49,286 bases of DNA from Oscillospiraceae bacterium (GCA_003531585.1 DQFX01000045.1:29181-78466), one strand, 5' to 3'. Shown: positions 1 through 7,666, counted from the stretch's first letter. Notes: generated from the sequence alone by a model not told the origin. Numbers and translations are program-made.

Positions 1-27
1 TCACCCGATTTTTAGCCGCATAAGGCT

Positions 28-199
28 TGGTGGGAACGGCGGGTCCTGCCCCCGCTGGTGATTTTAGCAGGTGAGATAATCACCTAACTTCTTCCACGAT
101 ATTGCTATCGCTATACAGTTGTATGCCCCTGATTCGTTGGGGCACTTTTCACACTTGAACCTGCCGTGTATTCACGTCATCTTGCCGCGGTGCGTTCCC
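28..199 (-). ncRNA. 172-nt RNA with tRNA-like 3' half and encoded ACCA
   Basis: On the minus strand a perfect 7-bp helix pairs GGGAACG (199-193) with CGTTCCC (38-32). It is followed by ACCA (31-28) and preceded directly by a 5-bp stem with a 7-nt loop (55-39), which is exact T-arm/acceptor geometry. The loop, GGCAGGA, is not the usual TTCRANY. About 130 nt of hairpins, one with a GCAA tetraloop, take the place of the D and anticodon arms. It is too long for a tRNA without an insertion and too short for an ordinary tmRNA. It could be an intron-bearing tRNA or a domain of a larger structured RNA. Confidence 0.35.
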
Positions 200-287
200 A
201 TGTTGCGGCTGTTGTGCTAGGCAACAGCCGATTTCGACATTTGAAAGGACAACCCCCGCCGTTCATGTGCAGCGAGGGTCGATAGGT

Positions 288-378
288 AGGCGGCAGCGGG
301 GATCGAACCCGCCGGCAGTGGGCTGAACCAGTATAAATACTGACTTTTTACCATAACCGTATCCCGACATATACCACC
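288..378 (-). tRNA. tRNA-like element with abnormal body
   Basis: The acceptor GGTGGTA (378-372) pairs with TGCCGCC (295-289) with two G-T wobbles. A canonical T-arm, GCGGG-TTCGATC-CCCGC, abuts the acceptor. The central part is about 18 nt longer than in a class I tRNA, no standard D-arm is evident, and the best anticodon-like hairpin (TCAGT/ACTGG) has a 6-nt loop, so no anticodon is assigned. No CCA is encoded. It could be a degenerate class II phage tRNA. Confidence 0.4.
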
Positions 379-384
379 GTCCCA

Positions 385-455
385 AGACAGCAGGGCGGAC
401 TTGAACCGCCGACACGGGGTGTGCTTTCCCCGGCTCTACCAACTGAGCTACTGCC
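385..455 (-). tRNA. tRNA-like gene, anticodon unclear
   Basis: This is the most tRNA-like unit in the leader. It has acceptor GGCAGTA/TGCTGTC, a textbook D-arm (GCTC-AGTTGGTA-GAGC) and a textbook T-arm (GGCGG-TTCAAGT-CCGCC). The anticodon stem CGGGG/CCCCG encloses an 8-nt loop, AAAGCACA, without the usual U33, so identity cannot be read safely. No CCA is encoded. It is either a phage tRNA with a mutated anticodon loop or a tRNA mimic. Confidence 0.55.
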
Positions 456-570
456 ACACGAACACCACAGTTCCACATCGGATAATGCGCTCCCGCACTA
501 CCTCTGTTTCACCGCGAACGGATGAGTAGTCCGCGCCTGTGCCGTGTATTGTATACACAACGTCTTGACA

Positions 571-622
571 AGAGCCTGCGGATTTGCACCGCACGCGCTA
601 AGGCGCGGCACTGTGCGGCTCT
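571..622 (-). ncRNA. 52-nt mini-cloverleaf
   Basis: A 6-bp helix AGAGCC/GGCTCT (622-617 with 576-571) closes three short arms. The last is TGCGG-TGCAAAT-CCGCA, a T-arm one base from the canonical TTCAAAT loop that directly abuts the closing helix. The middle arm is CGCGC-CTTA-GCGCG. It is too small to be a functional tRNA; it repeats the T-arm/acceptor theme of the neighbouring elements. Confidence 0.35.
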
Positions 623-798
623 GAAATCTGCGCAGGGTCAAAGGAGAAAGCCCCTGCGCCTTGTATCGTCTGCGCGGTGTTGCAAGTCCGCGCTATTACT
701 CTGTATGAATCGGACAAAAATACCGCTTGGGCGCGGTGATCAGACTGGTTGAATGTTGGCTCTGTGTCCATCGCCTCAAACGGTATTTTTTCGATTAT

Positions 799-842
799 AT
801 TGTATCACAAATATAAAGGGACATGGGGGACATTCGGGACAA
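799..842 (-). promoter_or_regulatory. Activator-type phage late promoter (copy A)
   Basis: Reading leftward, three TGTCCC units at 9-bp spacing (842-818) are followed by a 10-bp spacer and an extended -10 TGATACAAT (807-799). There is no -35 hexamer at the right place (CCCATG there). The same 25-bp box, differing at three positions, stands at the same distance from TGATATAAT at 7,743-7,786. Such a layout fits a promoter needing a dedicated activator; the ArpU-type protein encoded at 7,788-8,192 is the obvious candidate. It would transcribe the structured leader and the late genes beyond the left edge. Confidence 0.6.
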
Positions 843-926
843 ATTGCAAAAAATATCTGAAAAAGTTATTATCGAATAAGCTGTATCCACCCTCTGAAAT
901 CCGGTGCTTACTAACTTCACGCCGAT

Positions 927-1937
927 TTATTCTTCATCTTCTCCATCGTCGAAGTCAGCGTCAAGTTCACGGTTAGTCCGCTGCCGCACCAGCTCGTCAT
1001 ATCTTTTCGGATCATACTTGTATTCGGATAAGTCCTTAAGGATCTCATGAACCTCATGCTCAATGATCTTCTGCACCTCGGCAGGCTCGGAGGACGCAGC
1101 GCAGTCAGTGGCACATCTTCCGGCAAGAGCCACAAGCCCGCCGCGAACGAAGTAGAGCAGGTCGGCGGTCATTTTCTGTACGTCCTCTGAACGGTGCATT
1201 TTGCCCTGGAACTCCTTTGCCTGCATTTCCGCGATAACCGCCTTGGACTCCTTGAGTTTTGCCTCTGCCTTTTTCCGCTTAAGCTCCACATCGGCGGTAT
1301 CATCATCGCTCCGGCGCGATTCCAGTGACGCGCAGTAAGCCCTCATGGTTTGTGTAAAGTCGTAGAGTGCACCGTGCTTTGTTTTGGTTTCCTTGATGAT
1401 CCCACGCGCTGTTATGTCGCGGATCCATGACGTAGTCTTTCCGGTCGCCGCAACGATGTCAGCAGTCTTCACGAATATCTGCGCCCCGGCTTTCAGCGAG
1501 TAGATAATCTCCGCCGACTCCGAGGTCGCGGGACGTGCGTCCTGTGCCGCCTCTGTACGCGCTTCTTCCTCCATAGCCTCCAGCCTTGCCGCCGCGTCAA
1601 GCACCGCGCTGTCGCCGCTCACAGAGGGAACATCAGCCGCTTTCCTGCGTGGCGTGCGCGCTGGCTTATCCGTGGTGGCTTCCGGAGCTGTTTTCTTCTC
1701 AGTCTTACACTTGGTATCCGCACTCCCTTTGGCGGTGCTTGTAGTCTGTTTTGCTCCGCTTGAACCGCCTTTTTCACTACTTTTAGCGGATTTCGCTCCG
1801 CTTTTCGCCGTTTTCTTGCCGCTAGGCGTGGTTTTTGCGGTACCCTTGGTGGCTTTTGCCCCGCCCGGAACTGGCTTTGTAGCCGCCTCCGACACCGTTT
1901 TTTTGACCTCGGTTTCCTGTGCTTTTTTCCTTGCCAT
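927..1937 (-). CDS. Nu1-like phage DNA-packaging protein (small terminase subunit) with basic tail
   Basis: 336 residues. The first ~110 are almost entirely Lys, Ala, Thr, Ser and Pro, like a histone H1 tail. A winged-helix-like HTH follows at about 155-180 (VKTADIVAATGKTTSWIRD), then a charged helical region (220-290) typical of Nu1-type terminase small subunits, and an acidic C-terminus. The role expected for the family is recognition of the phage packaging site by the HTH and recruitment of the large terminase subunit. The large subunit is not visible and would lie left of the structured leader. A P27-type small terminase at 7,256-7,666 competes for the same role, so the assignment is moderate. 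The start is preceded by a G-rich stretch rather than a classic ribosome site. The 203 bases upstream (1,938-2,140) hold no gene that I can see. Confidence 0.5.
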   Translation of the reverse strand: MARKKAQETEVKKTVSEAATKPVPGGAKATKGTAKTTPSGKKTAKSGAKSAKSSEKGGSSGAKQTTSTAKGSADTKCKTEKKTAPEATTDKPARTPRRKAADVPSVSGDSAVLDAAARLEAMEEEARTEAAQDARPATSESAEIIYSLKAGAQIFVKTADIVAATGKTTSWIRDITARGIIKETKTKHGALYDFTQTMRAYCASLESRRSDDDTADVELKRKKAEAKLKESKAVIAEMQAKEFQGKMHRSEDVQKMTADLLYFVRGGLVALAGRCATDCAASSEPAEVQKIIEHEVHEILKDLSEYKYDPKRYDELVRQRTNRELDADFDDGEDEE

Positions 1938-2140
1938 TTTTCTAATACCCCCAAAAATATTTTTTTCAATTCAAGTGACCCGTTTTTTTCTCCATGACTA
2001 GGCGAAAATTGGGCGTCGGCGAGCCTCACCTCACCCCGCCCCCGGGTCACAGTACCTTGAGGGGGCGTTCACATCGGCAAAAGGCAGGAACAGCGCCCTT
2101 GCGCCGTTCTCTGCCATTTTATTGATGCCGTGTTGAGGTA

Positions 2141-2380
2141 TCAGTTGTACTCTTTCAGCAGGATAGCAAGCGCCTTTTCCGCTTCTGATGTCTGAGGCTC
2201 GACGTCCTCGCCTCGGTCGTAGTTGTACACCACTTTGCTGTCCTGGACAAGTGTTAGCTTTGAGATCCTGCCGTTGTCAATTCCGAACTGGCTTTCGTTC
2301 TCATAGTGTTTCACCCAGTAGCTCACCGATGTCATACCGCCGTTGCCGCTCGGTATTCCTATTGTTCCCTGTGTCCACAT
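2141..2380 (-). CDS. Small phage protein of unknown function
   Basis: 79 residues, soluble, with a Gly/Ser-rich N-terminus, an aromatic central part (YWVKHYENESQFGIDNGRIS) and an acidic helical end. I do not assign a family. A strong GGAGGAG site precedes the ATG, and one of three matching promoters (2,425-2,453) lies about 45 bp upstream, so the gene is probably expressed on its own as well as by read-through. Confidence 0.65.
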   Translation of the reverse strand: MWTQGTIGIPSGNGGMTSVSYWVKHYENESQFGIDNGRISKLTLVQDSKVVYNYDRGEDVEPQTSEAEKALAILLKEYN

Positions 2381-2424
2381 ATTCTTCTCCTCCTGCTTGA
2401 TGTGTATTTCCTTTCGGTGTGTCC

Positions 2425-2453
2425 ATATTAACTCTAAAGGGACGAAATTGCAA
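2425..2453 (-). promoter_or_regulatory. Sigma-A-like promoter, repeat family copy 1
   Basis: Leftward -35 TTGCAA (2,453-2,448), 17-bp spacer and -10 TAATAT (2,430-2,425). Spacer end, -10 and early leader (TTTAGAGTTAATATG, then ACACA and CGAAAGGAAA) are nearly the same as at 4,235-4,263. Confidence 0.6.
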
Positions 2454-2505
2454 GCGATTGCAAAAGAATATCCTGCACAAAGATTTCGCAGATATCATGT
2501 GTATT

Positions 2506-2709
2506 TTACCTGCTGTAGCAACGGTGAATGATGTCGATGATCTTGTTCTGCTCCTCGGCTGACACTCCGATACTCTTCAGAGCCTCTCTTGTGCCGCATT
2601 CCGGGCAAATGAGTGTGTGGCCATCATCGCGCGATATTGCAGGCGGTGCGGTATAAATCGCGCTGCACTTGGGGCATTGCGCCGCTCTTCTTGGTGTTGT
2701 TTCTTTCAT
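2506..2709 (-). CDS. Small zinc-ribbon protein
   Basis: 67 residues with two CxxC pairs (CPKC near 13 and CPEC near 36), a layout that binds one zinc ion, followed by a short helical tail. Function unknown; such ribbons are common in phage early and middle operons as nucleic-acid or protein adaptors. The ATG overlaps the stop of the cyclotransferase gene by four bases (ATGA), so the two are translationally coupled. Confidence 0.65.
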   Translation of the reverse strand: MKETTPRRAAQCPKCSAIYTAPPAISRDDGHTLICPECGTREALKSIGVSAEEQNKIIDIIHRCYSR

Positions 2710-3170
2710 AGTGCTGCCTCCTTGCTTCTCTTTACTGCGTCCATCAAGATATTGATATCAAATCCGAAATCTTTGTAGCCTTCTCTGCAGGTGTTGATGT
2801 ACACCGGACTCGGTACTCCTATCCGCCTATCCTCATGCATAATGTAGGCAAAGCAGTCGTGAACGCCCAAGTCCTCGCTGTCCTTGCCCCATATCTGCTG
2901 TCGGAATTCCTTCTTGTAGTAGAATGCGGGGAAACCCTCGTAGCGGTCTAAGGCGCTAATGTCGCGCTCTGTGACCGCCCATACGCCCACGGGCACGCTA
3001 GAGCCTTTGCGCCGCTCAATGGTCAAGTATGCCCCGGTCTTGCTCCCTTTGAAGAGGAGCTCATAGTCTTTGATTTCAGCCGTTCCGTAGAATTTTGCGT
3101 CTGGACAGCGTATGATCATCTGAACAATGTTGAGGTTGCTGCCATAAGCCAAGTAGAGTTTTTCTTTCAT
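2706..3170 (-). CDS. Gamma-glutamylcyclotransferase-like (AIG2/GGCT fold)
   Basis: 154 residues. The family signature YGSNL near the N-terminus is visible, as is DRYEGFP with the expected catalytic Glu (about residue 79). Family members cleave gamma-glutamyl amides by cyclising the glutamyl group to 5-oxoproline. It lies directly after an amidoligase gene, a pairing known from phages: the ligase would make a gamma-glutamyl-type amide bond and this enzyme would remove or process it. The real substrate is unknown. The neighbouring zinc-ribbon gene overlaps its stop. Confidence 0.8.
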   Translation of the reverse strand: MKEKLYLAYGSNLNIVQMIIRCPDAKFYGTAEIKDYELLFKGSKTGAYLTIERRKGSSVPVGVWAVTERDISALDRYEGFPAFYYKKEFRQQIWGKDSEDLGVHDCFAYIMHEDRRIGVPSPVYINTCREGYKDFGFDINILMDAVKRSKEAAL

Positions 3171-3246
3171 AAAAATACGTCCTTTCTGAAGAATTGCCCT
3201 TCTACCACCCTAAGACCGCGAAGCGGTCAGGGGAGGTTTGCCGGGG

Positions 3247-4191
3247 TCATGCAGTTCTGCCGTTTCGGAAAGCTCCGTCGCCGCTCAGACGGTTTGTGAA
3301 AGTTTCTCTTGCGGTCTTGAACTCGTTCCCGATAAATCCAAGGCGAAGGAGCCAAGTGCGCATCGCGTATTTAGGGTTGTCCACCTGCTGGGGCTTGGGG
3401 CTTGCGCTCTTTGCGTTCTTTGCCATCGCACTGAGCGCTAAACAAAGCTGAATGTAGCTCTTGAGCTGTCCTGCGTGAAGTCCGTTCTGCCTTGTGCCGC
3501 TCGGTGCATCAAATTGGAAAAGCCTGAACTCAACCGTGCCCTTGGTGAAAGTGGCGTGCAGGTTAAGCATGTGGTATCTGCTGTCGTTGTAATGCGCTGA
3601 CCGGCCGTAGCTTGCGTTCTGGCTAGTGTACCAGATGTCCGCAAGCTCCGCCATGGTCTGGGGCTTTTTACGGTTGAGCTGTTCGAGGAATGCGGGGCTT
3701 ACCGTGCGGCAGTAGCGGTTCATTCTTCCTCTGTCGATGTTGAGGGCGCTTGCTAAAAGGCTTTCGTGGCTTGCCATTATATTTGCGAGATTTCTGAGGC
3801 TCTGTGGGGTGTGTCCCTGCGCGCCGATGTGAACGTGTACCCCGCAGCCCCTTGTCGCGTCGCTCTTGGCTCCTGCCTTGCGAAGTCGGCGAATGAGTTC
3901 CTGAAGTGTTTCGATATCGCTGTATGTAAGGATCGGCGTTACCATTTCGCACTTTTCACCGTCAGGTCCGTGAATGCTTACGTCTTTCTGGAATTTCCAC
4001 TCGCGCCCCTCGCTGTCCCAAGCGGAGAAGGTGCAGTATCCGTTGCGGCCGGCGGTGTTTTCGTGGCGGTGCGTTCCGAAGAACTCAGCGGCGATCTGCG
4101 CGGCTTTCGCTCTTGTTATGTTGTTCATCTCGACCTCAACGCCTATGGTCTGGTTCTTAATGCCCTCGATCTGTACCTGTGTGTTTTTCAT
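3247..4191 (-). CDS. Amidoligase (Amidoligase_2, glutamine synthetase-like fold)
   Basis: 314 residues from an ATG preceded by GGAGGA at 7-nt spacing; a reading frame upstream of this ATG is open but overlaps the promoter. Characteristic features are IGVEVEMNN near the N-terminus, the central CGVHVHIG, and VEFRLFQF near residue 245, which supply the acidic and His ligands expected in this COOH-NH2 ligase family. It probably forms an amide bond between a glutamate-like carboxylate and an amine on a peptide, protein or small molecule. Its coupling to a cyclotransferase supports gamma-glutamyl chemistry. The target in the phage cycle is unknown. Confidence 0.8.
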   Translation of the reverse strand: MKNTQVQIEGIKNQTIGVEVEMNNITRAKAAQIAAEFFGTHRHENTAGRNGYCTFSAWDSEGREWKFQKDVSIHGPDGEKCEMVTPILTYSDIETLQELIRRLRKAGAKSDATRGCGVHVHIGAQGHTPQSLRNLANIMASHESLLASALNIDRGRMNRYCRTVSPAFLEQLNRKKPQTMAELADIWYTSQNASYGRSAHYNDSRYHMLNLHATFTKGTVEFRLFQFDAPSGTRQNGLHAGQLKSYIQLCLALSAMAKNAKSASPKPQQVDNPKYAMRTWLLRLGFIGNEFKTARETFTNRLSGDGAFRNGRTA

Positions 4192-4234
4192 TGTCGTGTC
4201 CTCCGGTTGGCTTTGTTTTCCTTTCGTTGTGTAC

Positions 4235-4263
4235 ATATTAACTCTAAAACGAGATAATAGCAA
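4235..4263 (-). promoter_or_regulatory. Sigma-A-like promoter, repeat family copy 2
   Basis: Leftward -35 TTGCTA (4,263-4,258), 17-bp spacer, -10 TAATAT (4,240-4,235). It stands about 44 bp before the amidoligase start and shares TTTAGAGTTAATATG and CGAAAGGAAA with copy 1. Confidence 0.6.
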
Positions 4264-4349
4264 GCCATTTCGGAACAATATATTGCACGAAATGTACAGC
4301 GGAATTATGTGTATATTATGCCGCTCGGTGCTACCTGCTGACCAGCTAT

Positions 4350-4378
4350 ATATTAACTCCGAAAGGGACACATATCAA
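4350..4378 (-). promoter_or_regulatory. Sigma-A-like promoter, repeat family copy 3
   Basis: Leftward -35 TTGATA (4,378-4,373), 17-bp spacer, -10 TAATAT (4,355-4,350). The spacer contains GTCCCTTTCGGAGT, close to GTCCCTTTAGAGT of copy 1. It lies just after the C5 methylase stop and upstream of copy 2, giving the amidoligase operon two tandem promoters. Confidence 0.5.
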
Positions 4379-4388
4379 GAGAATAAAC

Positions 4389-6017
4389 TCACAAACTTTC
4401 AACATTCAACTGTGAATAATGAACAATTCCCGAAAGGACAAAGAAAACGCAGGGCAAAGCAACGCCGTTCCCCCACAGCTTGTATTCCGCTGAATCGCTG
4501 TGAGGACTTTTAAGCCATGCGCGGAGCTGCTTATCTGACTTTGCCTTGTTTGAGCCGCTCGTTATATTACGATGAGTTTCAAAGACGTGCCGCCAGAATT
4601 CAAGTTCATCCTCGGTCGGCTCTGCTGTTTCGAGGTCAGCACACCACCAATCTGGAAAGCCTTGCAGCCGGGCGCACTCCGTAGGCATGAGCCTCCGGAC
4701 GATGTATTGAGGTTCTTCCGCGACGGTCGGCGGGTCCTTATAGTCAGATGCCACAAGAGTGCCTGCAACATTCTCGGTAGCTTCTGTGTGGTATGAGTTC
4801 TTGCTCGTGCTATACGCCCTCGCCGGCGAAAAAGCTACTGCGTGACGGTCGGTAGCGTTCAACGTGAAAGAAACGTCCTCGTTCACCCCGCTGCCTTGCG
4901 GTCCGTTCTTGTCCGTTCTGCCTATCATCGAGCCTTGGACGGATACAACAGCAACCCCGCCTTGGTTGGAATCCGGCGCATTACCGCCGGTATCTATTGT
5001 CCGCGACGTAGTAGTTTCATAGCAATTATGCCTGGCATTCTTTGTTCCCTCGGAGGTAAACCTTACATCAAAGCATCTCGTTTCTTTGGTCACAACAAAC
5101 GGCTGATTGTTCCCGCCCATTCCATAGGTCGAACTTACTGTTGGAGCGACATCAAGCGGTCCGGTATACCGTGTGTCCTGTGAATGATTTTCGTAGACAG
5201 TTGCTGGTATCGTCCCAGCGCGGAGCGTGGGCGAGGTTTCTTCCTCGTAGCCGATTCCATGTGCTTTCGCCGAATGCTCCGCGCAAAAGCCGGCAGCGTT
5301 CATTAAGCCCCCGCTTGCCGCTCCAATGCCGCCCTCAGCAGCGGCGGCAGTTCTTTGCCACGCGCGGAAGCTCTCAGCAGAATACCCTGACACGCCTTCT
5401 GACTCAAACAGTATCTTTCCGGCGCGTTCGGAATCAAGATCTGCGACAAGGTAGATGCGTTTTCTTCTCTGGGGTACTCCCCAGTATTGAGCGTCGAGGA
5501 CTCTCCAGGCAACGGAGAAGTCTTTTGCCATGATATATCCTGCTGCTGTCCATCTCTCATATTGAGGAACAGAAACGGTTTCATCTTTGATTTTACACAG
5601 GCTTTCGAGGACGCACCGAAAGTCCTCGCCGCCATTTGAGCTGAATGCTCCGGGAACGTTCTCCCACACGCAGTATCGCGGGTAATTGCCATTTGTTGCA
5701 CACCTCATTTCCTTGATTATCCTGACTGCCTCATAGAACAGGCTGGAACGTGCGCCGTCCAAGCCGCTCCTCTTTCCGGCAATGCTCATATCCTGACACG
5801 GACTGCCAAATGTGATAATATCGACAGGCGGTAGCTCCGCGCCGTTAAGCGCAGACACGTCGCCGTAGTGTTCCATCTGCGGCAGTCGCTTGGTTGTGAC
5901 ACGGACTGCAAATGGTTCTATTTCCGAGGACCACAGCGGAATTATTCCCGCAAGCATTCCTCCGAGGGGAAAGCCGCCGCTGCCATCAAATAGACTGCCT
6001 AAAGTTAGTTCACTCAT
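4389..6017 (-). CDS. DNA (cytosine-5-)-methyltransferase
   Basis: 542 residues from the ATG that overlaps the upstream methylase stop by eight bases. Motif I LGSLFDGSGG (6-15), motif IV with catalytic Cys74 in GSPCQ, motif VI ENVPG (about 119), motif VIII QRRKRIYLVA (about 200), a long target-recognition region (about 220-430), then motif IX RLMPTECARLQGFP and motif X with GNGVALP. It transfers a methyl group from S-adenosylmethionine to C5 of cytosine at a site that cannot be read from sequence. No matching restriction enzyme is seen, so self-protection of phage DNA against host restriction is the likely role. Confidence 0.9.
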   Translation of the reverse strand: MSELTLGSLFDGSGGFPLGGMLAGIIPLWSSEIEPFAVRVTTKRLPQMEHYGDVSALNGAELPPVDIITFGSPCQDMSIAGKRSGLDGARSSLFYEAVRIIKEMRCATNGNYPRYCVWENVPGAFSSNGGEDFRCVLESLCKIKDETVSVPQYERWTAAGYIMAKDFSVAWRVLDAQYWGVPQRRKRIYLVADLDSERAGKILFESEGVSGYSAESFRAWQRTAAAAEGGIGAASGGLMNAAGFCAEHSAKAHGIGYEEETSPTLRAGTIPATVYENHSQDTRYTGPLDVAPTVSSTYGMGGNNQPFVVTKETRCFDVRFTSEGTKNARHNCYETTTSRTIDTGGNAPDSNQGGVAVVSVQGSMIGRTDKNGPQGSGVNEDVSFTLNATDRHAVAFSPARAYSTSKNSYHTEATENVAGTLVASDYKDPPTVAEEPQYIVRRLMPTECARLQGFPDWWCADLETAEPTEDELEFWRHVFETHRNITSGSNKAKSDKQLRAWLKSPHSDSAEYKLWGNGVALPCVFFVLSGIVHYSQLNVESL

Positions 6018-7263
6018 GCTCCACCGCCTTTGCAAGTGAAGCGTATGGGATTCTTTCACCGTTTCGCTCTACAAATACATCATCAGGGCGTCCAGTATCA
6101 TCAACGTATCTCCGCAGGATAACAGAAGCGTACTTCTCGTCCAGCTCCATCGTATAGCATATCCGGTTTGTCAGCTCACACGCCATAAGCGTTGAGCCGC
6201 TCCCTCCGAACGTATCAAGCACGATAGCATTTTCCTGCGAGGAATTCTGAATGGGGTATGATAAAAGGTCAAGGGGCTTCGAGGTAGGGTGGTTCGCGTT
6301 CTTCTTGGGTTTGGCAAAGTTCCAGATGGTGGTCTGCTTTCGGTCGGAATACCATGAGTGCTTGCCGTTTTGCAAGAATCCATACAGAACCGGCTCATGC
6401 TGCCATTGATAGTCACTCCGACCTAAAACCAGACTATCTTTGACCCAGATACAGCAGCCAGCGAGATGAAAGCCAGCGTCAACGAAAGCCCGGCGGAAAT
6501 TCAGTCCTTCCGTATCAGCATGGAAGATGTATGCCGCCGCTCCCTTTTCGAGGCAGTCGACCGCCGCGCTGAAAGCCGATTTAAGGAAGCTGTAGAAATC
6601 TTCGTCCTTTATGCTGTCATTCTGAATGGTCAAGCCGCTCGATGATTTGAACGATACGCCATACGGCGGGTCTGTCAGGAGCAGGTTCGCGCGCTTGCCT
6701 CCCATCAGAGCGGCAACATCATCGGCGCTGGTAGCATCGCCGCACATCAGACGGTGTCTGCCTACCGTCCAGATATCGCCGCGCTGTACAAATGCCGCTT
6801 TCTCCAATGCGGCTGACAGGTCGTACCCGTCATCTTCAACATCAGATTTGCTTTTATCATCGAATAAGTCCGCAAGTTCCTTTTCGTCAAAACCTGTGAT
6901 AGATAGGTCAACGCCCTCGCCTTGCAGGTCTGACAGCTCCACAGCAAGCAACTCATCATCCCAGCCTGCGTTAATGCTCAGCTTATTGTCTGCGATGATA
7001 TATGCGCGTTTCTGCGCCTCGGTGAGGTGTGATTCCTTGACGCAGGGTATTTTCTTTAAGCCCAGTTTTTGCGCGGCGTAAAAGCGACCGTGACCGCACA
7101 AAATCGTGTTATCCTCGGCAATGACGATAGGAGCGAGGAACCCGAACTCTTTTATTGACGCGGCAATTTGTGTTATCTGTGCAGAGGAATGCGTCCTAGC
7201 ATTTCGCGCATAGGGGATAAGCTCCTCAACGTCCGCAAGGTAATAGTTCAGTTCGTTACTCAC
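6010..7263 (-). CDS. ParB-like / N6- or N4-DNA methyltransferase fusion
   Basis: 417 residues from a GTG start preceded by GGGAGG; the GTG overlaps the upstream stop by eight bases. Residues about 5-95 form a ParB/Srx-like domain (CGHGRFYAAQKLG). The methylase domain has DPPY at about 198-201 and FGGSGST near the end, so the catalytic motif precedes the SAM motif, as in beta-class amino-methyltransferases. This fusion is common in Firmicutes phages beside P27 small terminases. It methylates adenine or cytosine amino groups; the ParB part may help site recognition. Confidence 0.85.
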   Translation of the reverse strand: MSNELNYYLADVEELIPYARNARTHSSAQITQIAASIKEFGFLAPIVIAEDNTILCGHGRFYAAQKLGLKKIPCVKESHLTEAQKRAYIIADNKLSINAGWDDELLAVELSDLQGEGVDLSITGFDEKELADLFDDKSKSDVEDDGYDLSAALEKAAFVQRGDIWTVGRHRLMCGDATSADDVAALMGGKRANLLLTDPPYGVSFKSSSGLTIQNDSIKDEDFYSFLKSAFSAAVDCLEKGAAAYIFHADTEGLNFRRAFVDAGFHLAGCCIWVKDSLVLGRSDYQWQHEPVLYGFLQNGKHSWYSDRKQTTIWNFAKPKKNANHPTSKPLDLLSYPIQNSSQENAIVLDTFGGSGSTLMACELTNRICYTMELDEKYASVILRRYVDDTGRPDDVFVERNGERIPYASLAKAVEHE

Positions 7264-7666
7264 CGTAAACCACCTCCCGAACGTACGTCGTCGGCGCGGG
7301 ACGTGATTCTTTAAGCTGAAGATTGATTTCACTCCGTATCGCGATGACCTGTTTCATGTAAGATTGAGCCATCACTACATACGGAGATTGAATAGGTGCA
7401 CCGGTGGTCGGGTGCTTGGCGATATAGCCATACTTTGAGATAAGCCGCTCAAGGTGTATCCATCGAGCCACGGAGAATGCATACTGCTCGACCATCTGCA
7501 TTGATACAGCGTTTTTCAACCCACGCGAATCGAGCCATTTGAGCGTGTCCTTTAACACCTCATCGGCTCCAAGTTCGCTGCCGTCGCGCTGTATCTCTTT
7601 CAGATACTCCTTGATAGGCGGCATCTCAACCACTTTGATTTCTTCACATTTTTTCCTGGGTAACAT
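7256..7666 (-). CDS. P27-family terminase small subunit
   Basis: 136 residues. The body (YAFSVARWIHLERLISKYG, HPTTGAPIQSPYV, then a helix ending LQLKES) follows the P27-type small terminase pattern. Its family role is DNA recognition for packaging with the large ATPase/nuclease subunit. GAGGAGG stands before the ATG. It is the first gene after the activator-type promoter at 7,743-7,786 and is coupled to the two methylases. Confidence 0.7.
   Translation of the reverse strand: MLPRKKCEEIKVVEMPPIKEYLKEIQRDGSELGADEVLKDTLKWLDSRGLKNAVSMQMVEQYAFSVARWIHLERLISKYGYIAKHPTTGAPIQSPYVVMAQSYMKQVIAIRSEINLQLKESRPAPTTYVREVVYGE

Larger units (their letters stand above)
1..775 (-). ncRNA. Structured untranslated leader with tRNA-like elements (candidate large phage RNA)
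   Basis: No protein gene is supported here. The minus strand downstream of the promoter at 799-842 is packed with stable hairpins: CGATA/TATCG closed by a GCAA tetraloop (about 96-109), AGGTGA/TCACCT (68-84), GCCCC/GGGGC (125-143), GCTGTTG/CAACAGC (about 208-228), an 8-bp GCGCAGGG stem (about 633-660), and at least four units in which a T-arm abuts a closing acceptor-like helix. The position (prophage late leader, beside tRNA-like units) resembles the setting of giant phage RNAs such as GOLLD and ROOL; membership of either family is inference and was not tested. It could instead be a degraded tRNA cluster plus packaging-site structure. The left end is open. Confidence 0.4.

Noticed and set aside
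385..455. Assigning a specific anticodon to the tRNA-like gene
   Set aside because: The loop has eight bases and lacks U33, so any anticodon reading would be a guess.
263..478. Open frame of 71 codons on the minus strand
   Set aside because: It runs through two tRNA-like elements and has no ribosome site.
522..752. Open frame of 76 codons on the plus strand
   Set aside because: It is antisense to the hairpin-rich leader, Arg/Cys/Leu-biased, and has no ribosome site.
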